The position numbers and the translations under genes are program-made. From positions 101,001-165,000 of the forward strand of contig BSQZ01000002.1 of the NCBI GenBank assembly GCA_033239005.1: a DNA stretch of 64,000 bases, written 5' to 3'. The notes below the pieces were generated by a model. The model had not been told where the DNA came from and did not search any database. It saw only the letters and a program-made list of their open reading frames with translations. Source of the stretch: Lamellibrachia satsuma. Lineage: Eukaryota; Annelida; Polychaeta; Sabellida; Siboglinidae. Shown in pieces: positions 42,201 to 56,707 of the stretch; positions within the stretch are counted from its first letter, which is position 1; each line of letters opens with the position of its first letter.

Positions 42201-45200
42201 GTAGCAATTAATGTTTTATTTGGTTTACTTGTGCATCGTACTTTTCATTCTTGTAACACTGTATTTTTTAAAAGATATCCATGAAATAATGGAATAACGA
42301 TTACAAATGGAGACTTGACTCTAAATAGTGAATATATAGATCTCATCTTAGCAGCTCTTTTGGCTCTTTACTTCTTATATCTAAAAATACTTCTAATATC
42401 TTCTATCAATACTTTCATTACCATTGAATACTCTGTTTGATAGTCTCTTAATACACACATAACCACACCAGATGTATGTCACATTCGTAACACTGACAGG
42501 AATCATAAAACTACTGTCATAGCGCCACAAATGCCTACTGTATAAGACTCACAAACGCTCTGAAAATTCGGCAATACAGAGGCGAATGTCAAATGGTATT
42601 TGTGTGATGATAATATCAGCTTCGTTCATTCGGCAACCGCCACATTCTTTACTGCGCTACGGACTCCTCATCCATGGTCAACGATGATATAATATGCCCC
42701 ACTTAACGCGTCTATGGACATGTTTTGACTACAGTACTTCTGCAGACAATAAAACAGCGGAACGAAAGAAACAATCTGCAGCCAAAAGAGCTGCTAAGAT
42801 TAGATCTATATATTCACTATTTAGAGTCAAGTCTCCATTTGTAATCGTTATTCCATTATTTCAGGGATATCTTTTAAAAAATACAGTGTTACAAGAATGA
42901 AAAGTACGATGCACAAGTAAACCAAATAAAACATTAATTGCTACACGATATTTATGAATCTAAGACAAACACATAAATCCATAAACAAATGTCAAGAGTG
43001 CAATAAAAAGAAGTCAAAAGTTATCCCAAGAGTTTTTATGCATATGTCAGGAGTAAACAAAACATACAAGACAAGGTTGGACCACTAGAAGACAGCGCTG
43101 GAAATAGAATATCACAAGGTTTTTACTGGCAGAAAACCTAAATATCTCAGGACGGTGGATTACACATAGATTAAAAATGTTGGACTCTCGATAAGCCAAT
43201 GGCTCCCTTGTCCACGTGCCATCTGGGCCTTTGTCTTGGATGGCAATCTTGGTAAATCAATAACACATAATGACTGAGACATTGCGTTGGTTGTGTGTAG
43301 ACCAGCTACACTTAAAGGTCCATCCTCAATCTTATTTTTTTGCTAGTGTTGTTTCAAATTAATTTTGTGAAAATCAAACCTACCTAGTTTGTCTGTGCAA
43401 CTTTTGTATGTATTTTTTGTGTGAAATCATCGCAGAAACTATTAAACGACTTAATGTTTGGTTAAACATTAATTGAAGTGAACATGGAAACGCTGAAAAC
43501 TCACAAATTTCACCCTTGAAACTGTTCACACAGTATATATTAGAACATCAATGAACTGGATTTGCGATAGGTGAAATCAGTTGAGGATGCAGTTTTAATA
43601 CGTCACGCAGTAGTCTAGGTTACCTGATTTCATAGAACTGCACATGGGCTTGTTGCTGGTCATGCTGGTTAACATGTCAGCCTTCAGTTAACTGGATAAT
43701 TGACAAGACTCCTGTTAAGGCATTTAAATGCCGCTACCATAACCGCTAGTATAATAATAATAATACTATTTGTAGTATATTAATAATACATTTACAGAGT
43801 AATTTAGCTAATAATACATGAACATGCCACAGTAAAGATTATAATCAAAAGTTTGTACAATAGTTCAAGGTGGCTCTTATGGTAGCAGCATTTAAATGCC
43901 TTAACTGAAGTCTCCTGACCTATTATATATACTAAATTATAAAATGTACTTGCAATTATTGGTGTAATAAGTTTAATTTAATTTCGCATTGTATGGATGT
44001 CCCATATGCAATACGGACATTTGGACGGTCAAGATGTGGTAGGTCTGAACTAGCTGCGTCTGCTGGTTTATTGTTTTGGCAAAGTGCGGAAATTTCAAGG
44101 TCATTTTGTAGTTTTCCAGCTGCCGAGGAAGGAAGTCAGTGCAGTAGGTGTAAACTGTTGTTAATCATTAATACGTTATTAACAGATCAACTCGCCACAT
44201 TCAGCCACCAGCTGGCCAAGCTGACGAATCAGCTGCAGCGAGACAAATCGACCAATCACGGTGGTCGTTTTGAATGGGTTGACAGCCTGCTGGTGCATGC
44301 CTTGCAAGCTGGACACTGGCTGCTCATTGACAATGCCAACTTCTGCAGGTGATTTCTTTAAGTGCTTTGGGGCAGAACAGGGAGAACGTCATTGTCTGGG
44401 TTCATGTCGTGCGAATAAAATAAAAAAATATTATGTGATGCCCCTTTCTGAAAAAAATTTGCTCCATGGAAAAATATTTTTGAAGAGATATGGCTACAAC
44501 ACATATGCCGTGCTTTTAAATAATAATAATTACTTTTTATTTTGTGGTCCAGGCTATTTATGTATTGATTAAAACTGTGCTTTGACACATATTTTATCTT
44601 TTAGCTTTATTGAATATTTAACACACTCTGCTCTTAGTTTTACTAATAGCATAATTTAGTGTGAAGCGCTTTGATTTGTAATTGTTTACTTAAAAACACC
44701 AAATCAAGAACTGGTATTATTATTACTATTATTATTTATATGTATATTCGTTAAGAGACAATCATTCAATGCCAACTTCTGTTTGCTGCAGCCCGTCAGT
44801 CCTGGATCGTCTCAATGCCCTCATGGAGCCGAGGGGTGTTCTCAGCATCAATGAGAGGGGTGTAATTGATGGTCAAATACCCACAATATCGCCGCATGCT
44901 GATTTCAGGTGAGACTGTAATATGATGTTTATATCATAGTGCTGTCTAATTACAGGTACACTGTCCGATATACTTTATCTTAAAATCATGTTATAGAGTA
45001 TAAACTATTTTGTAACGTCTTCATCATTCAAATGTGTTTTAATGAACCAGAAATCAATTCTTTTTAGTATTATTTATATTTTATATATATATTTGGTGAA
45101 ATGGTACAACCTGCAAGCACTTTTCCAGTGTAATTTATTTAAAAAACCTGATTGTTTTAGTGTTCTGATCTCAGTTATATTGTTCAGCATTATTACGTAT

Positions 45201-48200
45201 TGCCTGTTACATTTGTCTGCTGCTGGGCGAATTATGCTGTGTGGTTGAACTCAACAAAGCGTTTCCACTTTATCCACTCGGGTCTCAAGGGTTTGGTAAT
45301 AAAAACCAATGGCCACCATTTCATTTTACTGTCTGGTGGAAGAAAACGAGTAAATTATCTATTTGTTATTTATTTATGAAGTGTCTGGGATGGGGCCCAT
45401 GCAAGGATGCTGTCAAAGTGATTTACTATTGAGCGTTGTATCGCGTATCACGTGAACATCTTCGTCTGGGAAAGAATAGATTCTTGCACCAAGAGCAATC
45501 AACTGAAGCGTGCTTCTAGCCTCATGTAGCTCAAACAGGCTTGTTAACGAACGCAAATACATTTGAATACACATTTGTTAGCTTTGAATTTGCTTTAAAA
45601 TGCAATGGTGAAATGTTTAGTGCATTTGTATTTGAATGTGTGCACTAAACATTTGCATTTGAATACAATAAATACAATGTTATTGTTAAGTTCTGCATAT
45701 GAATATGGTTGTATTACAATGCTTGTGGTAGTTCTGCACATGAATATGGTTTTATTAAAATGCTTGTGTTAGTCATGCACATGAATATGGTTGTATTGCA
45801 AAGCTTATGCTAGTTCTGCACATGAATATGGTTGTATTACAATGTTTATTTTAGTTCTGCACATGATTGTGGTTGTACTACAATGCTTATGTTAGTACAT
45901 GTAACTTTGCTACTGTAATAAATTAATAGTTTAGTGCATCTTTTTTTCAAATATAATACAAATTTAATATAAAAACAAAATATGTAACATGAATTAAAAT
46001 GCATTTACAAATGCATAACCAAGACATTTGCCTTTTAATGGATCTCCAACATTTGCATTTGCGTTTTAATGCCATCATTAAAAAGGGCGTTTGCATTTAA
46101 ATAAATTGAAACATTTGTATTCAAAAGCATTGACATGCATTTGTTAACAAACCTGACTACTGTGTGGGATGAACATGTTCTTGCTTCCTGCCCGGCTAGA
46201 TCCCTCTGATGAAACGTAGAGATAATGGGAGACTGATCACGAGGAAATGATCAGTTCAGTTATCTTGTACGCGTACGGAGGGAACTTGCCAACGATTAAT
46301 TCGATAAAGTGCATTTCCTGAGCTTTGACGCTGTAACAATACCGTCTTGTGTTGAGGATTTACAGTAATAAGACTGCGGTCAGAATCATTGTTATTGTTG
46401 TACGAAAAGATAATAAGGTTTAGATTCGGTGGCCGAACACTGGGTATTGTAGGTTTGCTATTGTCTGCACTTTTGCGTATTCTCTCGTGTGTTTCGCTGT
46501 GCAGTGTCATTATCAAATCACAACATTGTAGTTATCAAATCGTTCCAGTGAGCCATGCATTTTATGCACACCCAACATATTGCTTTCTTTGGCAGGCAAG
46601 GATAATAATAATAATTATATTTGTGTTTATGATATCGACAGGCAGAACTAATTTCACTAAAACTGTTGTCGTTTGTATTGTTAAATGTCGGAAATAAAAT
46701 TGCACAATAATACCATACAAAAGGAAGGCATGTTTCTAGCAGTGAAGTGGAAATAAATAATCACTGTTCCTTGCCTTGTTTGGTTGATGTATGTTTCTGG
46801 GAACATATTTATACAACCTTAGTAAATATTTTTCAGGTTGATACTGGCGATGGACCCAAAGCGTGGGGAGATCTCTCGCGCAATGAGGAACCGAGGAGTT
46901 GAAATCTTCATTCCTGGGGAGGTAGGTTTGTCAGTTCTGAGCTTTGACCCTAGGCTATGATTCGACAAACGTGGAACGGTCTGCGTATCTCTGAGCTATA
47001 TACTTCTTTAAACAAATGATGAAGTTTGATCACTTAACCTGATAAGCCCTGAATTTCTGGGGGAGTTGATTTTGTTTCAACCCATGGGATTATGAAATGC
47101 ACTGTAAGACGTAAAGTCTTCATCAAAACCCTTACAATATATACATATTCTGAATCACAGAATATTTATCTTACCAATGGTAATAACACTATCAATGTTA
47201 TGATTAACTGTGGCTAATTAGCATATAATTAGCATATGTAAACAATCGCAAAGTGAAAAATTAAATACGAAATCTAGTTTTATTTCGTCAATCATGGACA
47301 CAATAAAGCACAAAATGAGGCAAGTTTGGTACTGCAAGGTAGGCCTACATGTCCTCTATGAGCAGCAAGAGAAATTATAATAATATCTGCATTTACCTGT
47401 GAAATATTACAATTAGCATGCAAGTACTATGATTTTGGTTGATCGCATATCTACATATAATGCACACAAAACTGTTCACAAAATGCATAATAATGAATGT
47501 TTCATAGGTACATGTAATTTATTGACATATATATCAGAGCACAAAATGTCCGCACATGTGTTGATTTCATCCGGGCACCAACAGCAAACCAAAACGAACG
47601 AGCGTGGCGCTACATAGTGATCAATATGAACACTACATCCCAACACCGAAATTTCGGTGATCAGGGTGCATCAGGTTAATAAATAAATAGTTCCTAGATG
47701 GTATTTGTACAAAATGTTTCGTTATTTTGTATTGAGTTTGTCATGGAAAAATTTCAAAAATTTTCTAAAAATTGGTCGTAAAAGGTTCTTAAATCAGCCC
47801 AAAGCCACATGCACCACAAATCATTTAAATGATGCATCTGGGAAAACCGTGATGGTGTCATGCTCTTAATTTCAGTTGGACGCCCATCAATGATTATTCG
47901 CAGCATAAAATATCATCAACTCGTCATCGAGAATATCTCTAATGAAGCACCATTGAAGACTAATTAAATTTAATGAAAATTTTTTTTTCATTATGACTTG
48001 TTTGCGTCACTAATTGACGCATCAACTTACCTAGTTGTGTGACACTGATGACACCGTCACATTGTTTCCGTTCTGGCCAGTTGTCCTTATTGTGTGTGCC
48101 TTGAGCTGTTCTGGGCACGAGAGGGGAGAGAACACCGCTTATAAGCCATGCACTGCTGACAGCCAGGCCTCATGGCACTGCGGTGGGCGGTGCTTGGTGC

Positions 48201-51200
48201 GTGGTCTACTTTTGCGGTTACGCACACTTCACCTCTCCAGTGGTACTGGCGGCGACATGTCGATGGCAGTGAAGTGACGGCGGTGTCAGCATTGATGTTG
48301 TTGACGAGTCACTGTCATGGAATACACTGGAGGTCCATGTCTTATATGGTTCTCATAATTATAGGGTTAATACTCTATGGTGGGTGTTACATGGGGGACC
48401 TAATGTCATGGTCCTTGTTATTACAGGGTTAATGCCCTAGGGTTGGTGCTTTGTCGATGATGCCATGGTCTGTGGTCCTCATTATTAGAGGTTTAATGCC
48501 CTAGAGAGGGTGCTATACAGGGGTCCTGATGCCATGGTCTGTGGTCCTCATTATTAGAGGTTTAATATCCTAGAGAGGGTGCTATACAGGGGTCCTGATG
48601 CCATGTCTGTGGTCCTCTTTATTACTGGGTTAATTCCCTAGGGAGGGTGCTATATGGAGTGTCCTGATATATTGGTCTGTGGTCCTCGTTTTTAGAGGGT
48701 TGATACCCTGTGGAGGGTGCTATGTGGCGGTCTCTATCACTGCCCTTAGTCTGTGGTTGTGATTGTCAAAGTTTAGTTAGTGTCTGTAATGGAGGATGTG
48801 GCTTGGGAATATATTAAAATTCGACCAAACGTTGTCCATAAATCCACTTTATATAATTATCACTGTTGTTGCCACGTTCGGTCCTCGGCCATGCCCAATA
48901 CCGCCCCATGCACACAGCCCATTTTATCTCATCTCCAGCCACCTTCATTATCTGATGTTTCTGTCTGTTGTGCCAGACCAATCAATACGCATGTATGAAT
49001 CAGCATTGCTCTTGTTATGCCCGTGTATTGCTCCACTGATCTGCCTGGCCATGTAATCACTACCACGGTTGCGTTTAACTCTCTTTGCCCGGTGCATTGT
49101 GACTGAGACGTGATTACAACCCGCTGAAGCGCATAGTTGAAATCGTTATGGCGAAATGACATGACAATTCAGCCCGCGAGACAAATAATTGATCCGCGGG
49201 GACACCGGCACAGATCGCTTGAGTGGTGATGCCACTTCCCAATTAATCAGGGATCATCTGTTCTCTTGTTTCCCGTTCACTGCGACCGAAGTCCCCTTTG
49301 GCAGCAAACCTTGACAGGTTGTATTGTACAAATCTGTGCGAGCCACTTCTCTGACATGACATGTTCTTTACGTGTGGGATCTCAGTAAACCCAATGTATG
49401 TGGGTTAATTACAGACACAAAAAATTATGTTGGCTTTTTTAATGTTTATTTTTTTCTGTGGTTTTATTTTATGTGGTATCATTTATATCTAATTTATATC
49501 TATATATCAAATGGTTGTTCCTGTGACCAAGTCACAACCCTCTCTTCAAGCAAACTTCCCTCAAAACAAAATTGACCTGAACAGTTGTAATATTCAATCT
49601 TAGCCATGGTTTAATTTTCAAAATATTATATGGTATGATCTTCATTTTGGTCACATTTGATCATTCTAAAGAGGTGAAACTAATTTAATAAAATTGTACT
49701 AAAGTCTTATCTATTTGGTTATAAGTTGCAGTTATTAATATCTATGATAATCCTCCCAGACATGTAGACCTTGAATGGTGCATTCACCTCGAACATGTCT
49801 AGCCAGACAAGACAAGACCTGTCAAGTCTCCATAAGGGTAATAATTACAAATGAGCATATCTAGCCAAATAATTGTAATTACATAAAACGTATTGACTAA
49901 TTCAAAACAATTGACCCTAAATCATGTATGTCAGAAACTTTCAGAATATTGCTATGATAATTATAAATGTGTCCATATTCAGTTATTTCTATTAATTTCC
50001 ACAATACTTCCTCAATGCACAGAGAAGGGGAAATGTCTTACCATGTAACATTATAATTATAAATAATTACAAATGACTGTATCCATAGAAGTTGTAATTG
50101 CATGAAAAGTATTGACTGCTTTTACATTAACATACCTTGACCCTTTAACATGAATGTATATGCCAGAAACTTGACAAAAAGTCAGGATGCCAAGCTAGAT
50201 CGAACATCACGCTTGACCTTCAGAGTAATATTAAAAAAAATTCTCGATAACGAGTTATGCAGCGATATATGATCCATGTATTCACAGACCTAAGTTACTG
50301 AAACTTAAAACTGCCTTCTAATAAGTCAGATGTACTCAATCTATCAGATATTCATGCAGACCTCGAATTAATTAAGGGCAAGGCCAGTTGTCTGGTATAT
50401 ATTTTAGAGGGCACTTAGGCAGGGCATAGCAGCCAACAGAAAATGCCATGTTATCACTAATGCTTTAATACAATGAATATGTTGGTAAATTAGCGTTGTT
50501 GATAAAAACATTGGGGCACTTTAAAGAGGAGGCTTTCTCTGAGATGCTGTCTGCTGACGACGTTGCCCTGTCTACCGATGTTGTCTTCAGCCTGTGATGT
50601 TGCAGTTGAAATGGAGTGTATCATAAAGCACGGCCAGTTTGCATGGCCACCGCCAAATTCAAGACCTGTTCGTGCGTGCATGATTATTTTGTATGTATAC
50701 TGTTAAGTTGAAAAAATACATTGTGCACTTGGCATTACAGCATATTCTTATAAAGTTACATGCCTTGTGAAAGATTGAATTTCAGAATCATAATCCAAGA
50801 ACCTAGTAGAGCAAACTTGCGCAGATACGTTTAAAAAAATTTATTTAGAACAGTTTTTAAGTAAATATTTTAATACAAATTTAGTACGTTTTAAAATGAT
50901 TTTACATTAACTCTTACATGACAAAATCTGAAATGCATTGTAAGTAATTTACTTTAGGTTAATTTTTATGCAGATACAAATTTAAATAAAAATTTTAAAT
51001 GTAATTTTAATTGACTTTAGATTAACTTTTAAGTAACAAAATATATATAAACATTTTATTTTCAGATTCATTTACAACTTGTTTTGGGGTAATTTAAAGT
51101 AACTTAAAATCAATTTATAATTACAGTTTAATAGTAAACGTGTATTAATGGGTCTGAATAGTGACCAAACGAACTATTAATTGACCACTACTGTTGTTAT

Positions 51201-54200
51201 CTGCATGGACCAGTGACCGTTAGCTCGGAGGACCCACAGGGCTATCTATTGAGACAGTCACATCAAAGCTCTGTCTTATTTACAGGGCAATAACAACTAT
51301 GACGAACAGGATGTCAAACAGATGCTCGGGGAGATTGGCCTCTCGGGCGACATTGCGTGTGACATTGCCATCAGTCTTCACCGCCGCCTCCAGGGGGCAG
51401 TGATGATGCCAACGGCCGAACGGTTCGGTCTGCTTCAACTGCTGCAGGCCGGACGGCTTGTAGCTGAGAGACTCGAGAGGGGGGTGTCACTAGATGGCGC
51501 TCTCATCCAGGGCTTCACTGATGTTTACGTGCGAGGACAGCCCGATGTTAGTCTGAAACAGGTGATAATTGCTGTGTGATTTTGTGTGGTTTTACACATA
51601 TTTTGTGAGTGTATTAATGCTTTTGAAAACTGTGACTTTTCACTGTTTGAATTCTAGCATTTCCTAATTTGATTTGTAGACGTTGGGATTATAGTTGTAC
51701 ATAATTACATTTTTATTATATTTAATATAAAATAATAGTAAACTTCTATTGCACCTAAATCCTCAGGAATCTGAACACATATACAAAACAAACCAGAATT
51801 GTCAAGTCTGACATCATGAACAGGGACGTGCAAGTCCTCATCAGAGCAAGGTACCGATATATTTCTAAAGTGAACTTTTATTCCGTCATTTCCAGAAGCT
51901 GACAGCTCTAATTGCTGAGTGTATCGAGGGTCGAGACTTGCGAACCCATGAAGTTGACCCAGGGACATCTTGCCTTCTCGAATGTGTCTTATCGCCAAAC
52001 AGCTTGCCAACAGCTGGCGATTGGTGTCAAGATGTTGCTATGGCAACAGTGAGACAAAACAGTGCAGTGCTGATGCACCTAATCAACCAAATGTTGATGG
52101 ACACTGAGAAAAGGTAAAGGTCCATAATTATTTTATTTTTTAAAGAACCTATTGTTTTTTAAGAACCCAGGGTGATGAGAACTGCTTTGCAGTAAAAAAA
52201 AATTACAGTAACATTACAAAACCAGGGTGGAGCTGTACAGTACATTATTGGTTTTTTTAATGAAAACAATGCTAAAATTGATCAGGCATCTCCATCCTCT
52301 GCAGAAAATTATTATTCTGTTTTAGAAAAAAACTACACGTTAATTGTTGTCTTGTTTTCATTTGTTTTTTCGTAAGATCCTGCAGTTTCAAGAAAACACG
52401 TTGAAGATGCACCCTGACATTTGTTCCCTAGACAAACAAACTGGATTCTGTGTTCGTACACCAGGGATCCTTCCATGACTGACACTAGGGATCCTTCCAT
52501 CACTGACATCAGGGATCCTTCCATCACTGACATGTGCAAATGCTGCTAACTAGCAACTAGACTTTTTTAAATTACATTAATGTTCAGGCAGGAAAAAAAT
52601 TACCAAAAGGGGGTGCCATTTTAAAATCACTGCCATTTCATTCACATGACAGGAACAAAGAAGTGAATTAACGATCTATCCCCAACAGATTTTGTCATGT
52701 TTCTCTGTTGTAGACCGGCAGAGCCGCCGACATTATCAAAGGCATCTGGTGAGATGCTGGATAAGGCTAGCGCCTTATCTTCACTTCTTCCATTTGCTGC
52801 ACGAGTCTGTTTAGAGTCGACTGCTTCCGATGACCATCACTGGCATCTGACATCATCCTGGTTGACTCAGCAGCTGCAGAAGTTGCTACCAAAAGGCTGT
52901 GGCTCTGGTCATGATGCCGTGCATCTCAGCAAGCTGTCAGAAGTTATCACCTGCACCATGGCGGCTGTCTTCTCTCATCCGCTGATGGGGAAGATCCAGG
53001 AAGGGAACAAGATTCTGAGTGGGACGGCAGGAGGTAGGAATGCGTGGAGTATTTTTGTTTTTCAGTTTTCATACATCAGTACCATCAATGGTGATGATGA
53101 TATGTGCCAATTGCCACTATATGTGTAAGGTTAAATGATATGTGCCAATTGCCACTATATGTGTAAGGTTAAATGATATGTGCCAATTGCTACTATATGT
53201 GTAAGGTTAAATGTGGCTCTTGTGGACCATCAAAAAACTTACAAAAGAACGGGAAAGGAAGCTCAACGGGGGTTACAATAGGATGCCGTGTGGGATCTTT
53301 TACTTCCCCTGGTAGACGGGACCTACCTAAAGTGGTGTGACAAAAACCGCCAAGTTTCAAAACTGTCACAGATGGACTCAAACCCCGGTCCTGTCGAGTG
53401 GCAGACCAGTGCTCTAACCACCGAGCCGCCGTGCCCCACATACTGTCCACAAATTCATGGTATATGACACAGAAAATACTTGGTTGAGTTTTTTCCCATT
53501 TCTTGAACTTTGTAGTAAACCCCAAATGTATGAATGAACGACCCTTTTTTGCCCAATCCAGATCTTCTCGCCCAGCTGAGGCACCAGCCGTGGGACGTGA
53601 GGTGGAATTCTGCTTTGCTAAACCACTACCAGGTGGCGCTCAGGAAGGCACGAACACAGTTGAGTCGAACCAACATCGAAGATGAATTCCAACGGCTGTT
53701 CGCATTAGTCAATCAGTGAGTTATTCACATTTGGGTTCAGATATGTAATGTGTCAATAGTGTAAGTAATATGCACAGATGATTTATTAATAAAAGAATTA
53801 GTATTTTGTTAAAATCTTAGAAAAATTTACTTTGGTCTCTAGATTGGATAACTTGGGAAAGTGTGAATAGCCTTATGTCGTAGTACATAGAGCCAGACCA
53901 CTTTTTTCCTTTTTTGTTGAATTCTGACTGGATCCAGTAAAAAATAATTTAATAATTTGTCCGATAATTTTACCAAGACAAAGTTGTACAAATGAGCTAG
54001 CATATTGTAGCGGATACGAGATAGATTAAATTTGTAGCGAAACGAGCCTGAAACGATATGAGCAAAAAAATCTAATTGATGAAGAACCTTAATGCCGTTA
54101 CATATATTGTTTTGTGTGTTTTACTGTGTAAGTTCATTGTTGGCAGAAATCTGGCAGAACTTCGATGCCCGTTTCTTTGCAGGTTGTATGTTGTTGGCCA

Positions 54201-56626
54201 TCTTGCACAGACCCGTTGTCGTCACTCCGCTACGGACGAACAGGGCATTCTGGGAAGTTCTACACGCCACCGAGTTGCACCCCTGCTGCAGTTGTCGAAG
54301 GCATGTCATGAAGGTTCGATCAGTTCAGTTTTACGGTTCTCTGTATTTACTATCAAATAACTCAACACAAAGAAAGTATTGAGCTATTGATGGAAATATG
54401 CAGGCCAGTTTTGTAATGTTTGGAAAACATTATCGATGGTTCGGTGGATGCGTATCATTTTCTCTCTACATTGTAGCTTTGTTACTTTTTTCATAAAACT
54501 ACCTAATATTTGTCCTCATGAAAACAGACGATTTGAATATATTGTTCACTTGCCACAACTTTCATTACTGAAAATGATTCAGGTATTTTTTGTCTGAATT
54601 GTTTCTAGGTGTTCTCGATCTGGACCAGTTACCGGACAAGGTCATTGCTCATCTCTACCCATTTGTCAGCCTCCTTGATGAAGAGCTCCAGAACTTCTTC
54701 CAGTCAGATCGTCACCTGACAGACGAACAGACAGACACAGTGCGTTCCACCTACGTCGTCTCTTCTGTTGCTTTGACTAACCAGGATGTTTGTCCTCTGT
54801 CAAGGACACTTTGAAAGATGATCCACATATTGTGACACAGACCAATACATTCACAGACCAATATCTACACAGACCAACATCTTCATAAACCAATAGCTAC
54901 ACAGACCAGTACTTTCACAGACCAATACCTACTCAGACCAATATCAGCACAGATCAATACCTACACAGACCAATACCTATACAGATCAATACCCACACAG
55001 ACCAATATCAGCACAGATCAATAACTACACAGACCAGTACTTTCACAGACCAATACAATACATATGCAGACCAACACCTACCCAGACCAATATCAGCACA
55101 GATCAATACCTACACAGACCAGTACTTTCACAGACCAATACATATGCAGATCAACACCTACACGGACCAATACCTATACAGACCAGTACTTTAACAGACC
55201 AATACTTATGCAGACCAACACCTACACAGACCAAAACCTATGCTGACCAATATCTTCACTAACCTACACATACAGACCAATGCCTATACAGTCCTGTTCA
55301 TACACAGACCAATACCGACACAGACCACTACAAACAATACTGGCAGAGACCACTTCTCGCCAAGCCAAACAGGCAAACACAGCTGGAGGACCAACCTAGA
55401 ATCTAAAAAAACATTTTCTCCATCTCTTGAAACATTTTGTCAAAATACATAGCATTCGTGTTGCCACAAGTGCTGCATTTTAGCTGAAGTTTGTAGAGCC
55501 AACTTCTCGCTCGGCTATTCTCATCTGTTCTGTCTTTTCGCACCAGATGTGGCAGCACTTGCATTGGTACGAGCGATTTGTCTGCATCTGCCAGCAGCCA
55601 ATCAGAATGAAGCAGTTTGTCGACTTCCTTCCCCGCCTCTCACTTCACTGGAACTGGCTCCAGTCGAAGATGCTCACACCTGTCTTTGCTTCGCACAGGT
55701 AATATTTACAAATTTAAGAACTTCTCTGTGTCAAGACATAGAAAAGCTTTCCTGGTCACACTTTGCATTTTGTAATAATGTTTTAGAATTAACAGAATTG
55801 GTATGTGTTTGTGCGTGAAATACCATTATTTAGTCGCAATGATGCTAAAATAGTTTCAAAAAGCTTGCACAGATTGATATTCCTGTCTCTTGGAATGTGA
55901 AATTTAATAATGTTTTATCTCTCACGCCATAAAAACTGAACACAGGACATCAGTGTTCTATGAAGGATGTAAAAACACCAGACAACAAATGAGAACTGAT
56001 TTAGGAGAAAATCAAAGAAGTGATAAGCATCCATAAAAAGTCTGCCCTGAACTGAGACATCAGCCAGGAGCTTTCCCCAGTTCTTTATGAAGGCCGAGAG
56101 ATTTGGCCAAAATATCTGGAGAGATAATAACAAGTCTCTTAAGAGGGAAAACGATATCAACAGTTTCACAGCAGTTGTGGCTGATAGAGGGACCTCGTTT
56201 GTAGGACCATTTGCATAAGCACATCTCATCTTCCTAGCTGTTGCTGTGAAATGTAAACTCTGCTAAGCATCACTTTTATTATATTGCAGTCTGTCTCCCG
56301 ACCTGCACGCGGTGGCAACAAAACTGCATGTCAGTCTGGGAATCGACTGCCAGGCCACAAAGCTCTACCAGGCACTGTGGCGAGACTATGGCCACCCACG
56401 GACTTGTGCCTCGGCCAACATGGCTGCCCTCGTGCAGCAGATTCTCGATTTGAGTGCGCAGATCGACGCACACAAGTTGTCGGCTGTTCTCGGCATACGT
56501 ACATCGTCGCCGTTGATGCAGTTGGTGTTGCATTGTGGGACAGATTTGCGAACGACTATGTTGGAGGCTCTGTGTCGGCTGCGAGAGAACAAGGATGAAG
56601 GTACAACCCAAGGTAGTGAGCCAAAG

Positions 56627-56707
<81 letters not shown>

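Noticed and set aside
43993..44185. 5' extension of exon 31 in the open frame
   Set aside because: No midasin similarity before 44186, and a good acceptor (aacag) in the right phase sits there.
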